Origin: Chaetoderma sp. LZ-2023a
Lineage: Eukaryota > Mollusca > Caudofoveata > Chaetodermatida > Chaetodermatidae
Assembly (NCBI GenBank): GCA_034401795.1
Contig: CM067367.1
Location: 34,457,380 to 34,521,379 of the forward strand
Length of the DNA stretch: 64,000 nucleotides
Direction: 5' to 3'
In this document: in pieces, positions 1 through 10,755 of the stretch
Position numbering within the stretch: position 1 is the stretch's first letter
How the letters are laid out: every line of letters starts with the position of its first letter
Position numbers and translations under genes: made by a program
Notes under the pieces: generated by a model
Seen by the model: the letters and a program-made list of their open reading frames with translations, nothing else
Told to the model about the DNA's origin: nothing
Databases searched by the model: none

Positions 1-589
1 TTCCTAAACAATGAAGACGGAGGGAAAGACGACCGATCGAACTGCATTAGTATTCTCTCGATGCGGGGTACCTTTTTTATATATTCTATGTGAAAAATGT
101 AAATAATATGTGTAATTAGTTGTGACAGAAGTCACAGAACTGTTGTGACAACTATATACAGAATGTATATTTATATAACTTGTAAAATAAAATCTGGAAT
201 AGTGATGTTTGTAGATGTTTATATATGAAATAAGACAATTATATATTATTTCTCACACCGCGGAATGCCGGTGAATACCTGCCTGACTGTCCGTCTGCCC
301 ACCTGCCTGTCTGCCCGCCGGCCCACCCATATGCCTCCCTGCCTGCATGCATGCCTGGCCACCCGCCCACTCATCCGCCCACCCGTCCGCCCACCTGCCT
401 GCCTGGCTGCCTGCCAATCTGCCTGCCTGCCTGGTTACTTGCCTGGCTGCTTGCCTGCCTGCTTGACAAATAGTACCATTTCTATTTGTATTAGAGATAT
501 GGCTTCAGGAACGTGTCGAAATATTATCCAATGTGACAATTTTGGCCAAAATGCCTCACCTATCTTTAGCTAAACTCCACCCAGAATTC
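1..589. other. Left host flank, non-coding, with CCTG-rich low complexity
   Basis: No gene is visible. Positions 265-470 are a degenerate CTGC/CCTG/CCGC repeat that stays open in one frame, but the resulting peptide is pure Pro/Cys/Leu low complexity and is not credible as a protein. The rest is AT-rich DNA. Confidence 0.6.
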
Positions 590-880
590 GTGATGTAGTT
601 CCCTGAACTGCCTGACTATCAATTTCCAGAAAAGTTTACAGATAGGCTGTTGAATATTTTGAAACTAATTTGACTTGGTAATGTTGCAGCAACAGCGCCC
701 AGTCAAATTTGTTTCAAAATATTAAATAGTAAAGATTTACAATTCGTACAACAAAGCTTTGTCCGTCATCAATTATGCGTCCATGACGAACCTATCTACG
801 CTATTCATGACGTCATATATTATGACGTCATCATACATATCATGCAGTTGATTATGACCTCATATGATTGATGGATAAAC
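590..880 (+). repeat. Palindromic miniature element, family 1 copy
   Basis: Contains the recurrent core: CTGTTGAATATTTTGAAAC, then ACTAATTTGACTG, then a short GCTGTTGC/GCAACAGC loop, then the reverse complement of the arm. A directional tail with several GACGTCAT boxes and ending in TGATGGATAAAC follows. The same core and tail recur more than a dozen times in the window in both orientations. It has no coding capacity and is most likely a MITE-like non-autonomous element. Confidence 0.7.
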
Positions 881-1709
881 CGGGAAGTTCTATTTTATTT
901 TAGCGTAATTTTTGCCTACATGACCATCACTGATGAAAAAAGGTTTGATATGATACTGAGTGAGTTTAGGCCCCTAGTAGAGTAACAACTTGGGTGACTA
1001 GAGGAGCGCATAAATGGCTAGAAATCGTACTCTAGTACCTACTACGAGCCATGGTAAGTTGAGTAAGTCACGTGTTTGTATTGAAATCAATGTAATTGAA
1101 CACGTGGTACATCTACCCTCGTCGATCCGAGTTACCCTAGCGCAGGTTTGAGAGTTTTCGCATATACGTGTCCACTGAGACTTGTTACGTTCACCAAATA
1201 TGAGCATGTTCTTGTCAGCTTTGTCCGACGGCGTAGCCGTCTATATTAAGGGAGATTGGTAATAAAAATGGACATAACTTTCGATATGGGCCTACAGTCA
1301 ATGTAGTTAACAAATGACGATTCAAAATGTTGCGTTCTTGGCCCGCTACGATTTCCTATATGCTGTATGATAATCAATTGTGCCCATTTCCTAAAATCTG
1401 ACAACTGTTCATCGTTGTAACGTGTATGAAATAAACACACGCACGCACCACTTCAAGGTAAGTACCCTACATGATCTCTTCTTCTTTGGCTCAAGGCGTT
1501 AGGCTCAAAGGAATCATCAACCACCAAGGTTGTTCAGAGAAGGATGCTACACCAACCAAAGCGTAGACTACAATTAAACAAATCACACCCTTATATATTA
1601 AACAAACATATTATAGTTATCATGCTCATGTTAATAGGTCGATGCTAATTTTAGAATTAAAATTGCTGGAAGCTGTTGCTGTTAAATTATACAGCAACAA
1701 CGTACAGCA
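881..1709. other. Non-coding host DNA up to the Polinton insertion point
   Basis: Short open frames at 998-1207 and 1246-1440 show no recognisable domain. Just before the element is a sequence rich in CAGCAACAAC. Past the right end of the element the host continues with a long (CAA)n run, so the target was probably a CAA-rich tract. Confidence 0.5.
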
Positions 1710-1996
1710 AGTAGTATAGCCGGGATTAAACGGATACCACGTCCCCGAATAACGGGGGAAATCGAGAAATTCGCCTCCCAGGCCCTTAACAATTGAGGGC
1801 CGCATTTTTTAGGTGTTTTTAGGTCCAGGTAGCGCACGCCTCTAAAAAACTGCCGCCCCTAGGGGCCCCCCTTCACTATGCCAGCACGTAGTGCGACGCC
1901 ACACCCCCCATAAGGAAAGCACCCGGGAGGCGAATTTCCCGATTACCCCCCCGTTATTCCGGGACGTTGTATCCGTTTAATCCCGGCTATACTACT
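1710..1996 (+). repeat. Left terminal module (TIR, itself a fold-back)
   Basis: About 287 bp. It begins AGTAGTATAGCCGGGATTAA and ends with the reverse complement of that sequence. The outer 75 or so bases (1710-1785) pair with 1920-1996. The loop carries further palindromes (CCCCTAGGGG, GCACGTAGTGC). The module is repeated in inverted orientation at 19073-19357. Homology between the two ends continues past 1996 through TAGCACATGG into the first satellite unit, so the functional TIR is slightly longer than the module. Confidence 0.88.
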
Positions 1997-1999
1997 TAG

Positions 2000-3709
2000 C
2001 ACATGGTCGTAACGTCCATTTAGAGACAAGCATACTCAGCGGTATACGAGCTGATCAAGCACGCATTACATGGTCTTAACGTCCAGACAAGCATACTCAG
2101 TGGTATACGAGCTGATCAAAGCACGCATTACTTGGTCTGAACGTCCATTTAGAGACAAGCATACTCAGCGGTATATGAGCTGATCAAGTACGCATTACAT
2201 GGTCTTAACGTCCATTTAGAGACAAGCATACTCAGCGGTATACGAGCTGATCAAGCACGCATTACATGGTCTGAACGTCCATTTAGAGACAAGCATACTC
2301 AGCGGTATACGAGCTGATCAAGCACGCACTACAGGGTCTGAACGTCCATTTAGAGACAAGCATACTCAGCGGTATACGAGCTGATCAAGCACGCACTACA
2401 GGGTCTGAACGTCCATTTAGAGACAAGCATACTCAGTGGTATACGAGCTGATCAAGCACGCATTACATGGTCTTAACGTCCATTTAGAGACAAGCATACT
2501 CAGCGGTATACGAGCTGATCAAGCACGCACTACAGGGTCTGAACGTCCATTTAGAGACAAGCATACTCAGTGGTATACGAGCTGATCAAGCACGCATTAC
2601 ATGGTCTTAACGTCCATTTAGAGACAAGCATACTCAGTGGTATACGAGCTGATCAAGCACGCATTACATGGTCTGAACGTCCATTTAGAGACTAGAATAC
2701 CCAGCGGTATACGAGCTGATCAAGCACGCATTACATGGTCTGAACGTCCATTTAGAGACTAGCATACTCAGCGGTATACGAGCTGATCAAGCATGCATTA
2801 CATGGTCTGAACGTCCATTTAGAGACAAGCATACTCAGTGGTATACGAGCTGATCAAGCACGCATTACATGGTCTTAACGTCCATTTAGAGACAAGCATA
2901 CTCAGTGGTATACGAGCTGGTCAAGCACGCATTACATGGTCTTAACGTCCATTTATAGACAAGCATACTCAGTGGTATACGAGCTGATCAAGCACGCATT
3001 ACATGGTCTGAGCGTCCATTTAGAGACAAGCATACTCAGTGGTATACGAGCTGATCAAGCACGCATTACATGGTCTGAACGTCCATTTAGAGACAAGCAT
3101 ACTCAGCGGTATACGAGCTGATCAAGCACGCATTACATGGTCTGAACGTCCATTTAGAGACAAGCATACTCAGTGGTATACGAGCTGATCAAGCACGCAT
3201 TACATGGTCTGAACGTCCATTTAGAGACTAGAATACTCAGCGGTATATGAGCTGATCAAGTACGCATTACATGGTCTTAACGTCCATTTAGAGACAAGCA
3301 TACTCAGTGGTATACGAGCTGATCAAGCACGCATTACATGGTCTTAACGTCCATTTATAGACAAGCATACTCAGTGGTATACGAGCTGATCAAGCACGCA
3401 TTACATGGTCTGAGCGTCCATTTAGAGACAAGCATACTCAGTGGTATACGAGCTGATCAAGCACGCATTACATGGTCTGAACGTCCATTTAGAGACAAGC
3501 ATACTCAGCGGTATACGAGCTGATCAAGCACGCATTACATGGTCTGAACGTCCATTTAGAGACAAGCATACTCAGTGGTATACGAGCTGATCAAGCACGC
3601 ATTACATGGTCTGAACGTCCATTTAGAGACTAGAATACTCAGTGGTATAGCACGCATTACAGGGTCTGACTGTCCATTTAGAGACAAGCCTTACTCAGTG
3701 GTATACACC
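2000..3709 (+). repeat. Subterminal 67-bp satellite array, about 25 units
   Basis: The unit contains CATGGTCTGAACGTCCATTT, AGAGACAAGCATACTCAG, GGTATACGAGCTGATCAAGC and ACGCATTA, and repeats every 67 bp. Two blocks of six units (402 bp apart, for example 2936 and 3338) are essentially identical, which indicates recent unequal exchange or gene conversion. The same unit appears in reverse orientation at the right end. The last unit runs directly into the polymerase start codon at 3710. Open frames here are satellite artefacts. Confidence 0.92.
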
Positions 3710-6700
3710 ATGATTACTGTTGCACAGCTTCGCGCTATGGCAAGGTAATTTGGCCTTAGAGTAGCCTCTAAGGCCAAGAAAGCCGACCTGCTCCAGCTGA
3801 TCGGACAGGCCCGTGCCGAGGAATTCATTGCTCGACTGAGTCGATCAGTGAAGACGGGACGGTTTCCCGCGACCACCAGAGATGATCCTTTGAATCCCCA
3901 CAAGAAAGCACAGCGGCGGCGGGAGCTTCATCAGTTGGATGAGGAGGTGACGGCCAGCTTACGAGCCAAAGCTGTTGCGACGCGGATGGCAGACCATCCA
4001 CTGGAGCGCCGACCCGCCCTACGCCGGATCGCTAGGCGAATGATGAGAGGCCCGAGGGCTGAACCCTTAGCCCGGAGCATGAGGCGAGAGGGTGAGCAGA
4101 TTCTCAATGAGCGTCTGGGTGAGATGGAAGGGGAGGAGAGAGGAAGACGGACAGTACGCTGGACGTTCTTCCAAGGCCTCAATGGAGACATTACAGGGCA
4201 GATCATGGGTAAGATCCAGCAGACTGCCCGGAACGCCTTCTACCTCCGGTATACCCACACCTATCGCATCAAACACATCGAGGATGGTAGGGTGATGCTC
4301 TTCCACAAGAACGCTCCAGGGAGTCCGTGGCTGAACACGATAGGAGCAGCTCAGGACTGGGTGGCGGCAAGAGAGCAAGACCGCCTCGACCCCGACAACA
4401 TCGACCGCCCCAACACCAAGTGGGCTTTCGTCCGATCAATCAACGTTGTGGTCAAGGCTGTCATCGACCACCAACCTTTGCTCGGGACAGGACCGCTCCC
4501 AGTCTGGCTACGACATAAGATGAGTCTGGTGGCACTTGACACCTACAAGGATAACATGTGTCTCTGGAGGTGCCTAGCAGTGTATCAGGGGGCGAGACCC
4601 GATAGAAGTACTGAGCCCGCGCGTGAGCTCGTGAGACAGTTCTATGACCTGGACGGGCCTGTGCCTGACGTGCCAAAAACCTCTCTGGATCATCTGGATA
4701 AGGTAGAGTTCTTCGCGAAGATCGGGATTTGCGTGTATGAACCAACTGAAGAGGGCACCTGGCACCTGATCCGGCAAGCGGCCCACTACCACGACACTAT
4801 GACCATCGCGGTGTATGATCACCATGCCTTCTATATAAAGAACATCTCCAAGCTGGCACATACACTAGTCTGCGGGCACTGTCAGCAGGGGTTTACACAG
4901 GCATGCCATCTTCAGCGTCATGCTGACCGTTGTACAGGCGGCATAACAACCGTAGAGTGCCCTGGGGAGAAGGTTGATGCACGCAGTCTGCGCATGAGAA
5001 AGCCTTCTATCCACCCCAACCAGCCAGTTCAGCGGCTACTCGTTGGGTCACGTATGAGGCGAAAACCCAAGGTATCCACATACACCATGTAGAGTGTGGG
5101 CACGGTGGCGAGCGTTGGATCGAGGGGGCTCCCGTAGATGGTTATGATCTGACTACCAACACCGTTTACCAGTTCCATGGCTGTTTCTGGCATGGATGCC
5201 CTCCGCACCAGCAAGGTGAGGCGGCCGAACAAAAATACCTCAAGACAGTCCGGAGAGAGGAGAAGCTGAGAGCAGCTGGATACACGCTTGTGGTACAGTG
5301 GGAGTGCGTGATAAAACGCTTCCCAAGCATCCCTAAACGAGTTCGGACCGTCTCATACCCGTACTTCATCGTCTATGACTTCGAGGCGCTCCTAGATGGC
5401 GTCAAGACTCATCCTACGGAGACTCTCACGATTGAGAGTAACCACATACCGATCTCTGTGTCAGTCGGCTGCTCCTTGGAAGGCTCCGCCAGTGAGCCCA
5501 CTCACCTCTGCAATCCTGACCCAGAAGCTCTGATCAAGGCTTTCATGGAGGAGATTACCAGGCGAGCACACAGAATCCGTACAGAAGTCCGGGCACAGTT
5601 CATCCCTTCAGACATGGACAAGCTCCCAAAACGCCAGCAGCGACTGATTACCGAGTGGTGTGACCAAGTCCCGGTGCTGGGCTTCAACTCTGGCCGTTAT
5701 GACCTAAACCTGATCAAGAAGCACTTCGTGGATGAGCTGACCAACACTGGCACAGTGAACGTCGCCAAGCAAGCTAGTAAGACCATGTTCCTCATGACCC
5801 CCGAGCTTAGGTTTCTCGATGTGATTAACTACTTGGGGCCAGGAGTCTCCTACGAGGCATGGATCAAAGCCTATGGATGTACACAGCAGAAGAGCTGGCT
5901 CCCGTATGAATGGTTTGACACCCCCGAGAAGCTTAATTACCCCGGACTCCCCGACTACCCAGCGTGGTGGTCCAAGCTCAAAGGTGGCTACCTCCTCGAG
6001 CTATCGGAGTGGAAACAGTGCAAACAGACATTCAGAGACCAAGGCATGCAGACGTTCGCCGACTGGTTGCGATACTATAACAACCTGGATGTCAGTCCAT
6101 TCATCGAAGCCCTCGAGCGGATGCGGGAGTTCTACACGGAACGAGAAATAGACATCCTCAAGGATGCTGTGTCTCTCCCAGGAGTGTCTCTGCAGTACCT
6201 CCTACGTGGAACCGCTCAGCACATGCCGGGGGTTAGCCTCTACTCCCCGGGCAAGGAGGCCTACGATATGCTGAAGGCTGCGGTTGTTGGAGGGCCCAGC
6301 ATCGTGTTCACCAGATACCACGAGGCAGGTGTGACACGCATCCGCCAGAGTGAGCGGGTCTGCCAACGTCTACTCGGCTATGACGCAAATGCTCTGTACT
6401 TGTCTACGATGGCTAAAGAGATGCCATGTGGTAAGGAGACAGTACGGCAGTGGTCCGGTGCTAGCGACGTAGCCAGATTTAAGAAGGATCTGCTGGCTGA
6501 CCACTGGTTCGGTTTCGCTGAAGTGGACATAGCGGTTCCTAAGGCCCTGTGGGCGAAGTTCGAGGAAATGCCACCTCTCTTCTACAACAGAGAGATTCCG
6601 GCTGAGGCAGTATCTGTTGAGATGCTCGCATACCTAGAGAAAACAGGTAGGAAACGTCCCACAACCAGTAAACTAGTCGGCGCCCTCTCGGCCAAGAGGA

Positions 6701-7673
6701 AGCTCTTGTATGCACCATCACTCAAGTGGTACCTCGCCCATGGGCTGGAGATTACAGCTGTCTACCGCACCATAGACTACAAGCCCCAGAGACCCTTTGA
6801 GTGGTTCGTGAACAATGTTACCGATGCTCGCCGTACAGGAGATGTTGATAAGAGCAAATCACTCTTGGCAGATCTGTTCAAGCTACTAGGCAACAGTGCC
6901 TATGGGAAGCTCATCGAGGCTCTAGAGCGTCACAGCACACGACCTTCACCAAGGATGAACGAGTGGTAGATAGAGCACTCCGCAGTGCATGGTTCGAGGA
7001 TCTCGAGGAGATCGGCGAGTCCTACGAGATCCAGAGATGCAAGGCAAAAATCACCATTCGCCGGCCCTTCCAGGTGGGGATAGCCGTATACGAGCTCGCG
7101 AAGCTGCGGATGCTGGAGTTCTACTACGACTTCCTGGATAACTATGTGCCTCGTGACAGCTTCGAGTACCTCCAGATGGACACAGACTCTGCGTACATCA
7201 CAATAGCTGCCTCCAGCCTCGACGAAGTCATTCGCCATGAGATGCGAGCGGAGTATGAGGCTCATAAGTGGGAGTGGCTAGCTTGGGACAAGTGGTCTGG
7301 ACGGACTCCGGGACTGTTCAAGCTCGAGTTCAAAGGCAACCGTGGTATCGCTCTCTGTTCTAAGTGCTACTACGTGGAGAGCCCCGAGGGGAAGGTGAAA
7401 TGCTCAGCCAAAGGTATGTCTAAACGCCAGAACGATGTGTCTTGGCAAAGGTTCTTCAGGGCCCTAAACGGTAGCATGGACAGAGCTACAAACCGAGGCC
7501 TACGCATGCGCCACCAGGGCATGGTGACGTATGAACAGGAAAAACTCGGGCTCTCAGCCTACTACGATAAGTGGCATGTGTTGCCAGATGGTGTCCATAC
7601 CGAACCAATCGAGTACCATATCCCTCAGGCACCTGACGACGGTGGTAGCTATGTGTCTGGAGGGACCACCTGA
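3710..7673 (+). pseudogene. POLB: Protein-primed family B DNA polymerase (Polinton PolB), broken by one stop and two frameshifts
   Basis: Replicates the element with a protein primer. The ATG at 3710 opens a SAP-like helical N-terminus, but codon 13 is TAA (3746-3748). The 3749-4978 part includes a Cys-containing domain and a CxxC-x12-H-x3-C zinc finger near 4870-4932. A frameshift near 4980 leads into a frame carrying a small nuclease-like segment (VDGY ... HGCFWHGCP, 5130-5200). Then come the exonuclease motifs YDFEA (5374), GFNSGRYD (5680) and YYNNLDV (6073), and the polymerase motifs YDANALY (6379) and KLLGNSAYGK (6880). A second frameshift near 6940 precedes the catalytic DTDS (7179-7190) and a KCYY motif. 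All catalytic residues I can check are present, so decay is recent. The gene ends convergently with the integrase, overlapping it by 25 nt. Unlike the structural genes it lacks the TTTAA module; only the satellite-derived GGTATACACC precedes its ATG. Confidence 0.92.
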
Positions 7674-8623
7674 AGCTCCTCCCGAACAAACGGACGTTTG
7701 GGACAGCTCTCCGAGCGTGCCAGATAGTACAGCGTAGGCTGCCCCTCCATCTCGACATACCTGTCAAGTCTGTGGACATCTAGCGACCAGTTAGGATCTG
7801 TTGCACGTCGTCGCCCACCTTCCAACTCACCAGGTTCATACAGGTACCGAACCAGAGCATAAGATGGAAGGCACACCTGTTCCTTGTCCGCTCCTCTAGA
7901 AGGTTGGGCAACAGAGGATCGTTGGATAGCCTCTACTGGCTTCTTACCAGTTAACCGAGTTACCTCAGTATTGGATCGCTCTACCACCCGGGGAAAACCT
8001 TTCACCCACACCCTGGACCTCTCTCCGGCCTGTGCCATTTCCTGGGCGTATTGGTGTGGGAACAGTCTCTCTGCCAGTGTCCGATTCCACCGCTCGACGA
8101 TTGCCTGGGCACAGTGGTGACCAACTTCACCTCGTCTAATTGCCACACCATGTTTCCGCATGAGGGCCGCGGTCTCGCCTCTGAACTCCTTACCCTCATC
8201 CACCTGCAACAATTCTGGCCACTGGAGGGGATTTTCCGGATCCTCGTAGGCACCCTGGAATGCCTGGGCCACCTGGCCAGCTGACTTGTCTGTGAGCGGT
8301 GCTGCAGCCTTGTACCTGCTGGCGACGTCGACGATGGTGAGGGCATACTTGTAGGTCTTGCGACCAACCGAGTCGTGTGGAAGGAATAGAACATCTGCCT
8401 GGTGAACTCTATTCGGGACAGTTTCATCAAAATGGCCATACCTGATGTGCCGTGGACGAGGTTTGTATATCTGCCACATCGCCTGGCGGCTGAGCCACTG
8501 GCTAATTGTCTCCAAGGTGAAGTTGTGGCCCTTGCGACGTACAGCCTCGAGTAGTTGGTGGGGCTCACGGTAATATCCACCAGGCTGATAGTAGAGTTCC
8601 TCAAGAAAGACCCCAGATTTCAT
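7649..8623 (-). CDS. INT: Retroviral-like integrase (DDE)
   Basis: Catalyses insertion of the linear element and should recognise its AG-starting termini. The RVE core is clear: HQAD near 8394, VDEGKEF near 8199 and IVERWNRT near 8094, with 34 residues between the second D and the E. The N-terminal helices (LEELYYQPGGYY onward, then TLETISQWLSRQ) are the usual Polinton arrangement before the core. A basic, aromatic C-terminal tail of about 100 residues, in the position of a chromodomain or SH3-like domain, follows. I chose the ATG at 8623. The frame is open up to 8698, but that extra part is encoded by a 48-bp tandem duplication read in a shadow frame. The start overlaps the stop of the upstream small gene (TGATGA). 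This is the one core enzyme of the element without a visible break. Confidence 0.92.
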   Translation of the reverse strand: MKSGVFLEELYYQPGGYYREPHQLLEAVRRKGHNFTLETISQWLSRQAMWQIYKPRPRHIRYGHFDETVPNRVHQADVLFLPHDSVGRKTYKYALTIVDVASRYKAAAPLTDKSAGQVAQAFQGAYEDPENPLQWPELLQVDEGKEFRGETAALMRKHGVAIRRGEVGHHCAQAIVERWNRTLAERLFPHQYAQEMAQAGERSRVWVKGFPRVVERSNTEVTRLTGKKPVEAIQRSSVAQPSRGADKEQVCLPSYALVRYLYEPGELEGGRRRATDPNWSLDVHRLDRYVEMEGQPTLYYLARSESCPKRPFVREELQVVPPDT

Positions 8624-8882
8624 CACTGACGTCCACTCCCGTCCTGTCACGCACGGTCTGGGTGAGGGTATCACTGACGTCCACTCCCGTCCTGTCACGC
8701 ACAGCCTGGGCGAACTCTACACAGACGAACAGACGGCCGTTATGCATTCGACTATCACTGAAGACCTCCTCAAACACCCCCGTACACCAGCGTCTAGTCT
8801 CTGCTGGATCTTCGCTAAGCGGTAGCTTATCGACTAACCCTCGGAAGTTAAGTGTCTTGACTAGGTCATACAGAGACGCCAT
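8601..8882 (-). CDS. Small Polinton protein of unknown function upstream of integrase
   Basis: About 93 residues starting MASLYDLVKTLNF. It ends with two copies of RDRTGVDVSD produced by a 48-bp in-frame tandem duplication (units near 8623 and 8671). I do not recognise a family. The start at 8882 is chosen because a complete promoter-like module (TTTAAG, 6 nt, TATATA, 3 nt, ATG) precedes it. Its stop overlaps the integrase ATG, so the two may be expressed from one transcript. The frame is open further upstream to 8954, but that part runs over the module and is unlikely to be translated. Confidence 0.55.
   Translation of the reverse strand: MASLYDLVKTLNFRGLVDKLPLSEDPAETRRWCTGVFEEVFSDSRMHNGRLFVCVEFAQAVRDRTGVDVSDTLTQTVRDRTGVDVSDEIWGLS
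8623..8718. repeat. 48-bp tandem duplication at the integrase/small-gene junction
   Basis: TCACTGACGTCCACTCCCGT starts at 8623 and again at 8671, both followed by CCTGTCACGCAC. The shift of 48 keeps both overlapping frames open. Confidence 0.85.
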
Positions 8883-8905
8883 CCTTATATAGTACGGCTT
8901 AAATG
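8883..8905 (-). promoter_or_regulatory. TTTAA-TATA promoter-like module of the 8882 gene
   Basis: On the minus strand: TTTAAG, 6 nt, TATATA, 3 nt, ATG. It matches the module in front of most other genes of this element. The role as a promoter is inference from recurrence and position. Confidence 0.6.
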
Positions 8906-9253
8906 TTCGGCGGCCCAGATGGCCGCAAGTGCCATGGCAACATACGGTAGCCAAGGGCCTGCGACTCCGAAGAACGTACCTACTCCTGAGGCGATGGCTG
9001 GTATGGCTTCAGAAATCTTCTCCACACCCTGGAGAGCATTGTTGGCGATCTTGCGGACCGTCTCGCCCGCATTCGTTGTGAACAGAGCGATCAGAGCCCC
9101 AACTGCTGCCAGCAGACCGATAGAACCTTTTACGTAAGTGCGATAGATTCCTTTTGCTCTGTGTATTAGTTTGAGGGATTCAGGCTCATCACCCACGGTC
9201 TCCGCTACATCGTAGTTCTCGACTGGATCTTCATAAGCCTCTGGTTCCTACAT
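8885..9253 (-). CDS. Small membrane-active or transmembrane Polinton protein (stop at codon 2)
   Basis: About 120 residues. An acidic N-terminus (EAYEDP, ENYDV) is followed by a basic stretch, then hydrophobic segments (GSIGLLAAVGALIALF; WLPYVAMALAAIWAA) separated by an amphipathic region. This is compatible with a virion membrane-active or transmembrane protein, but I cannot assign a family. The module TTTAAA, 5 nt, TATATA, 5 nt points to the ATG at 9253, but the next codon is TAG (9250-9248), one C-to-T change from a Gln codon. The first later ATG is at 9196. Either the gene is newly dead or translation starts downstream. It is divergent from the gene at 9290. Confidence 0.6.
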
Positions 9254-9289
9254 ATCCGTATATAGTAGCTTTAAACTGTAGTCTATAGC
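9254..9289. promoter_or_regulatory. Bidirectional promoter-like region with shared TTTAAA core
   Basis: A single CTTTAAAC core sits about midway between the divergent ATGs at 9253 (-) and 9290 (+). TATATA faces left and TATAG faces right, each 5-8 nt from the core. Confidence 0.6.
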
Positions 9290-9664
9290 ATGGCCTCCGC
9301 AATCTTGAATGCAGGCGTGTTTGCCTTAGCGAACTGGGGACTCAGCTTCGCCGACAAGAAGGCGGCAGAGGTCGAGCGTGAGCACCATAACCAGGCGATG
9401 GAGAAGCTGTCTATGGAGAAGTTTGAGTACAGCAAAGCACTCGAGCATATGCGCCAGAAGGAGGCACGCCGACGACAACTCCGAGCCCAGGCCAACCAGA
9501 GCCTCAAAGAGGCAGATGAGAGTCTCGATGAGTACTACGAGGCCGTATCTGAGCCAACGCTCGACTATGAAGCATCGACAGGTCAGAAGACAGCAGAGCT
9601 TATAGTAGTAGTGGCAGCTGCAGCAGTGACGACAGGGGTCGTGCTCTACGCACGCTCAAGCTGA
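9290..9664 (+). CDS. Conserved Polinton coiled-coil protein with C-terminal membrane segment
   Basis: 124 residues. A short hydrophobic/amphipathic N-terminus is followed by a long charged helix (roughly residues 25-85, rich in E, K, R, Q) typical of a coiled coil. An acidic linker with tyrosines comes next, then a C-terminal hydrophobic segment (AELIVVVAAAAVTT) near residues 102-120. The layout resembles a small protein I associate with Polintons of many animals, whose function is unknown to me; a virion-associated or membrane-linked role is inference. The ATG is fixed by the module TTTAAA, 8 nt, TATAG, 1 nt. The frame is intact and ends tail to tail with the 10716 gene, overlapping it by 19 nt. 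Confidence 0.75.
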   Translation: MASAILNAGVFALANWGLSFADKKAAEVEREHHNQAMEKLSMEKFEYSKALEHMRQKEARRRQLRAQANQSLKEADESLDEYYEAVSEPTLDYEASTGQKTAELIVVVAAAAVTTGVVLYARSS

Positions 9665-10716
9665 ATACCTGATGTGTTTGACACGCATACCTTAGCATAG
9701 CCAAAGTAAAGTACCATCACACCTAATTGGCGAGTCCCAGCTATGAGGTTTCCGATGTTGAAGCTGAGCCGGTTGCCCTGATTAGGTGGGATGTTCCTGC
9801 CACCGACGTGGTGACGACCCTTGAGTGCTGACTCGAGGTCGTCGCTTCCACTGGTTAGTCGCAGAAGTACGTATGACTTAGTTTTCTGTCTGTAGAGTTG
9901 GCAGTCAGCCAGCTCGCGTACCTCACCAAGAACATTGGTCCCAGCAACCACAAGTTTGAAGTCGTCCAGCTTACCCACCTCCTGGATGATGACTCCCTTC
10001 TGAACCAGCACCGCAACAGCGACACAGTCCGATGCACCACGATGCAATGTCAGCTCTACCTCTTGGTTAGCTGTGGCTTGGACCTGCTGGTGTTCTCGCT
10101 CCACATGCACGATCCGCTGTTTGGATCCCGTTTGCTTCAGTTCCTGGTCATTCTCGTCATGCCAGACATGAAGTCTTGGGGCATTCATCGACACATCTGC
10201 GAGAGGCTCAGTGTACACCCGGAGGAACAACCTATCCTGCATGGCAGCTGCATTCACGTGTGTGTTCTCGAGGAGGGTGAAGAGTGGAACTGCCACAGGC
10301 TTCTCGACACCTACCAGTAGTTCGAATGTCGTGAACCCCTCACCCACAGCGTAGTACCCCTTTCCCTTCGCATAGAAGGTTGGGTCACGAGCCAGCGGAC
10401 CTAGGACTCGGTACTCATCGTTCACATAGGTGGTGTCCACGGTGCTGTTGCTCTGTACGATCACCCACCTGTTCAGAACCTGCGGGAGCTCTACCGTCTG
10501 TTCTGTTGTGCTCTGAAGCTTGAACTCGAGTGTCATGCTCTTGATCTCGTGGATCTGTGCCGAGATTGCAAAGTCAATGTACTTCCCAGCAGCGGACAAC
10601 GGGTTATCATCGTGTATACCGGGTCGAATGACCGTCAGTCAGTCCTTCCGGGGATCAGTACAGTGCGATGTCGCGGGTTCAACGGCCCCATCTGGATGTT
10701 GCACATACTGCAGCAT
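9646..10716 (-). pseudogene. Beta-rich candidate jelly-roll capsid protein (in-frame TGA)
   Basis: About 356 codons. The sequence is dominated by alternating hydrophobic strands (for example MTLEFKLQSTTEQTVELP; FTTFELLVGVEKPVAVPLF; LFLRVYTEPL; KSYVLLRLTSG; LGVMVLYFGYAKVCV) with loops and few helices. That is what a jelly-roll capsid subunit looks like. In Polintons the major and minor capsid proteins are both jelly-roll; I cannot decide which this is, and the length is short for a double jelly-roll. The start ATG at 10716 follows TTTAAC, 5 nt, TATATA. Codon 26 is TGA (10641-10639), one C-to-T change from Arg CGA at a CpG. Downstream the frame is open to 9646. Divergent from the gene at 10756. 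Confidence 0.5.
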
Positions 10717-10755
10717 GTTTAAGGCCTGGATATATAGAGGGGTTAAACGGCTGCC
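10717..10755. promoter_or_regulatory. Bidirectional promoter-like region (10716 gene / 10756 gene)
   Basis: The + strand shows GTTTAAGG, then GGATATATAGAGGGG, then GGTTAAACGG before the ATG at 10756. Read on the minus strand the same bases give TTTAAC, 5 nt, TATATA and a 14-nt leader to the ATG at 10716. One TATATA is shared by both directions, each with its own TTTAA box. Confidence 0.55.

Noticed and set aside
265-573. 102-residue Pro/Cys-rich ORF
   Set aside because: CTGC/CCTG low complexity; no homologue-like domain.
2936-3523. Two identical 61-residue ORFs
   Set aside because: They are frames through the 67-bp satellite, identical because of a six-unit duplication.
2000-3700. CRISPR-like array
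   Set aside because: 67-bp units are contiguous with no variable spacers, in a eukaryotic transposon.
3848-5092. Separate 414-residue protein
   Set aside because: It is the N-terminal part of the polymerase, cut off by an upstream stop and a frameshift near 4980.
8624-8698. N-terminal extension of the integrase
   Set aside because: Encoded by the 48-bp duplication in a shadow frame; the ATG at 8623 overlaps the upstream stop and fits the family start.
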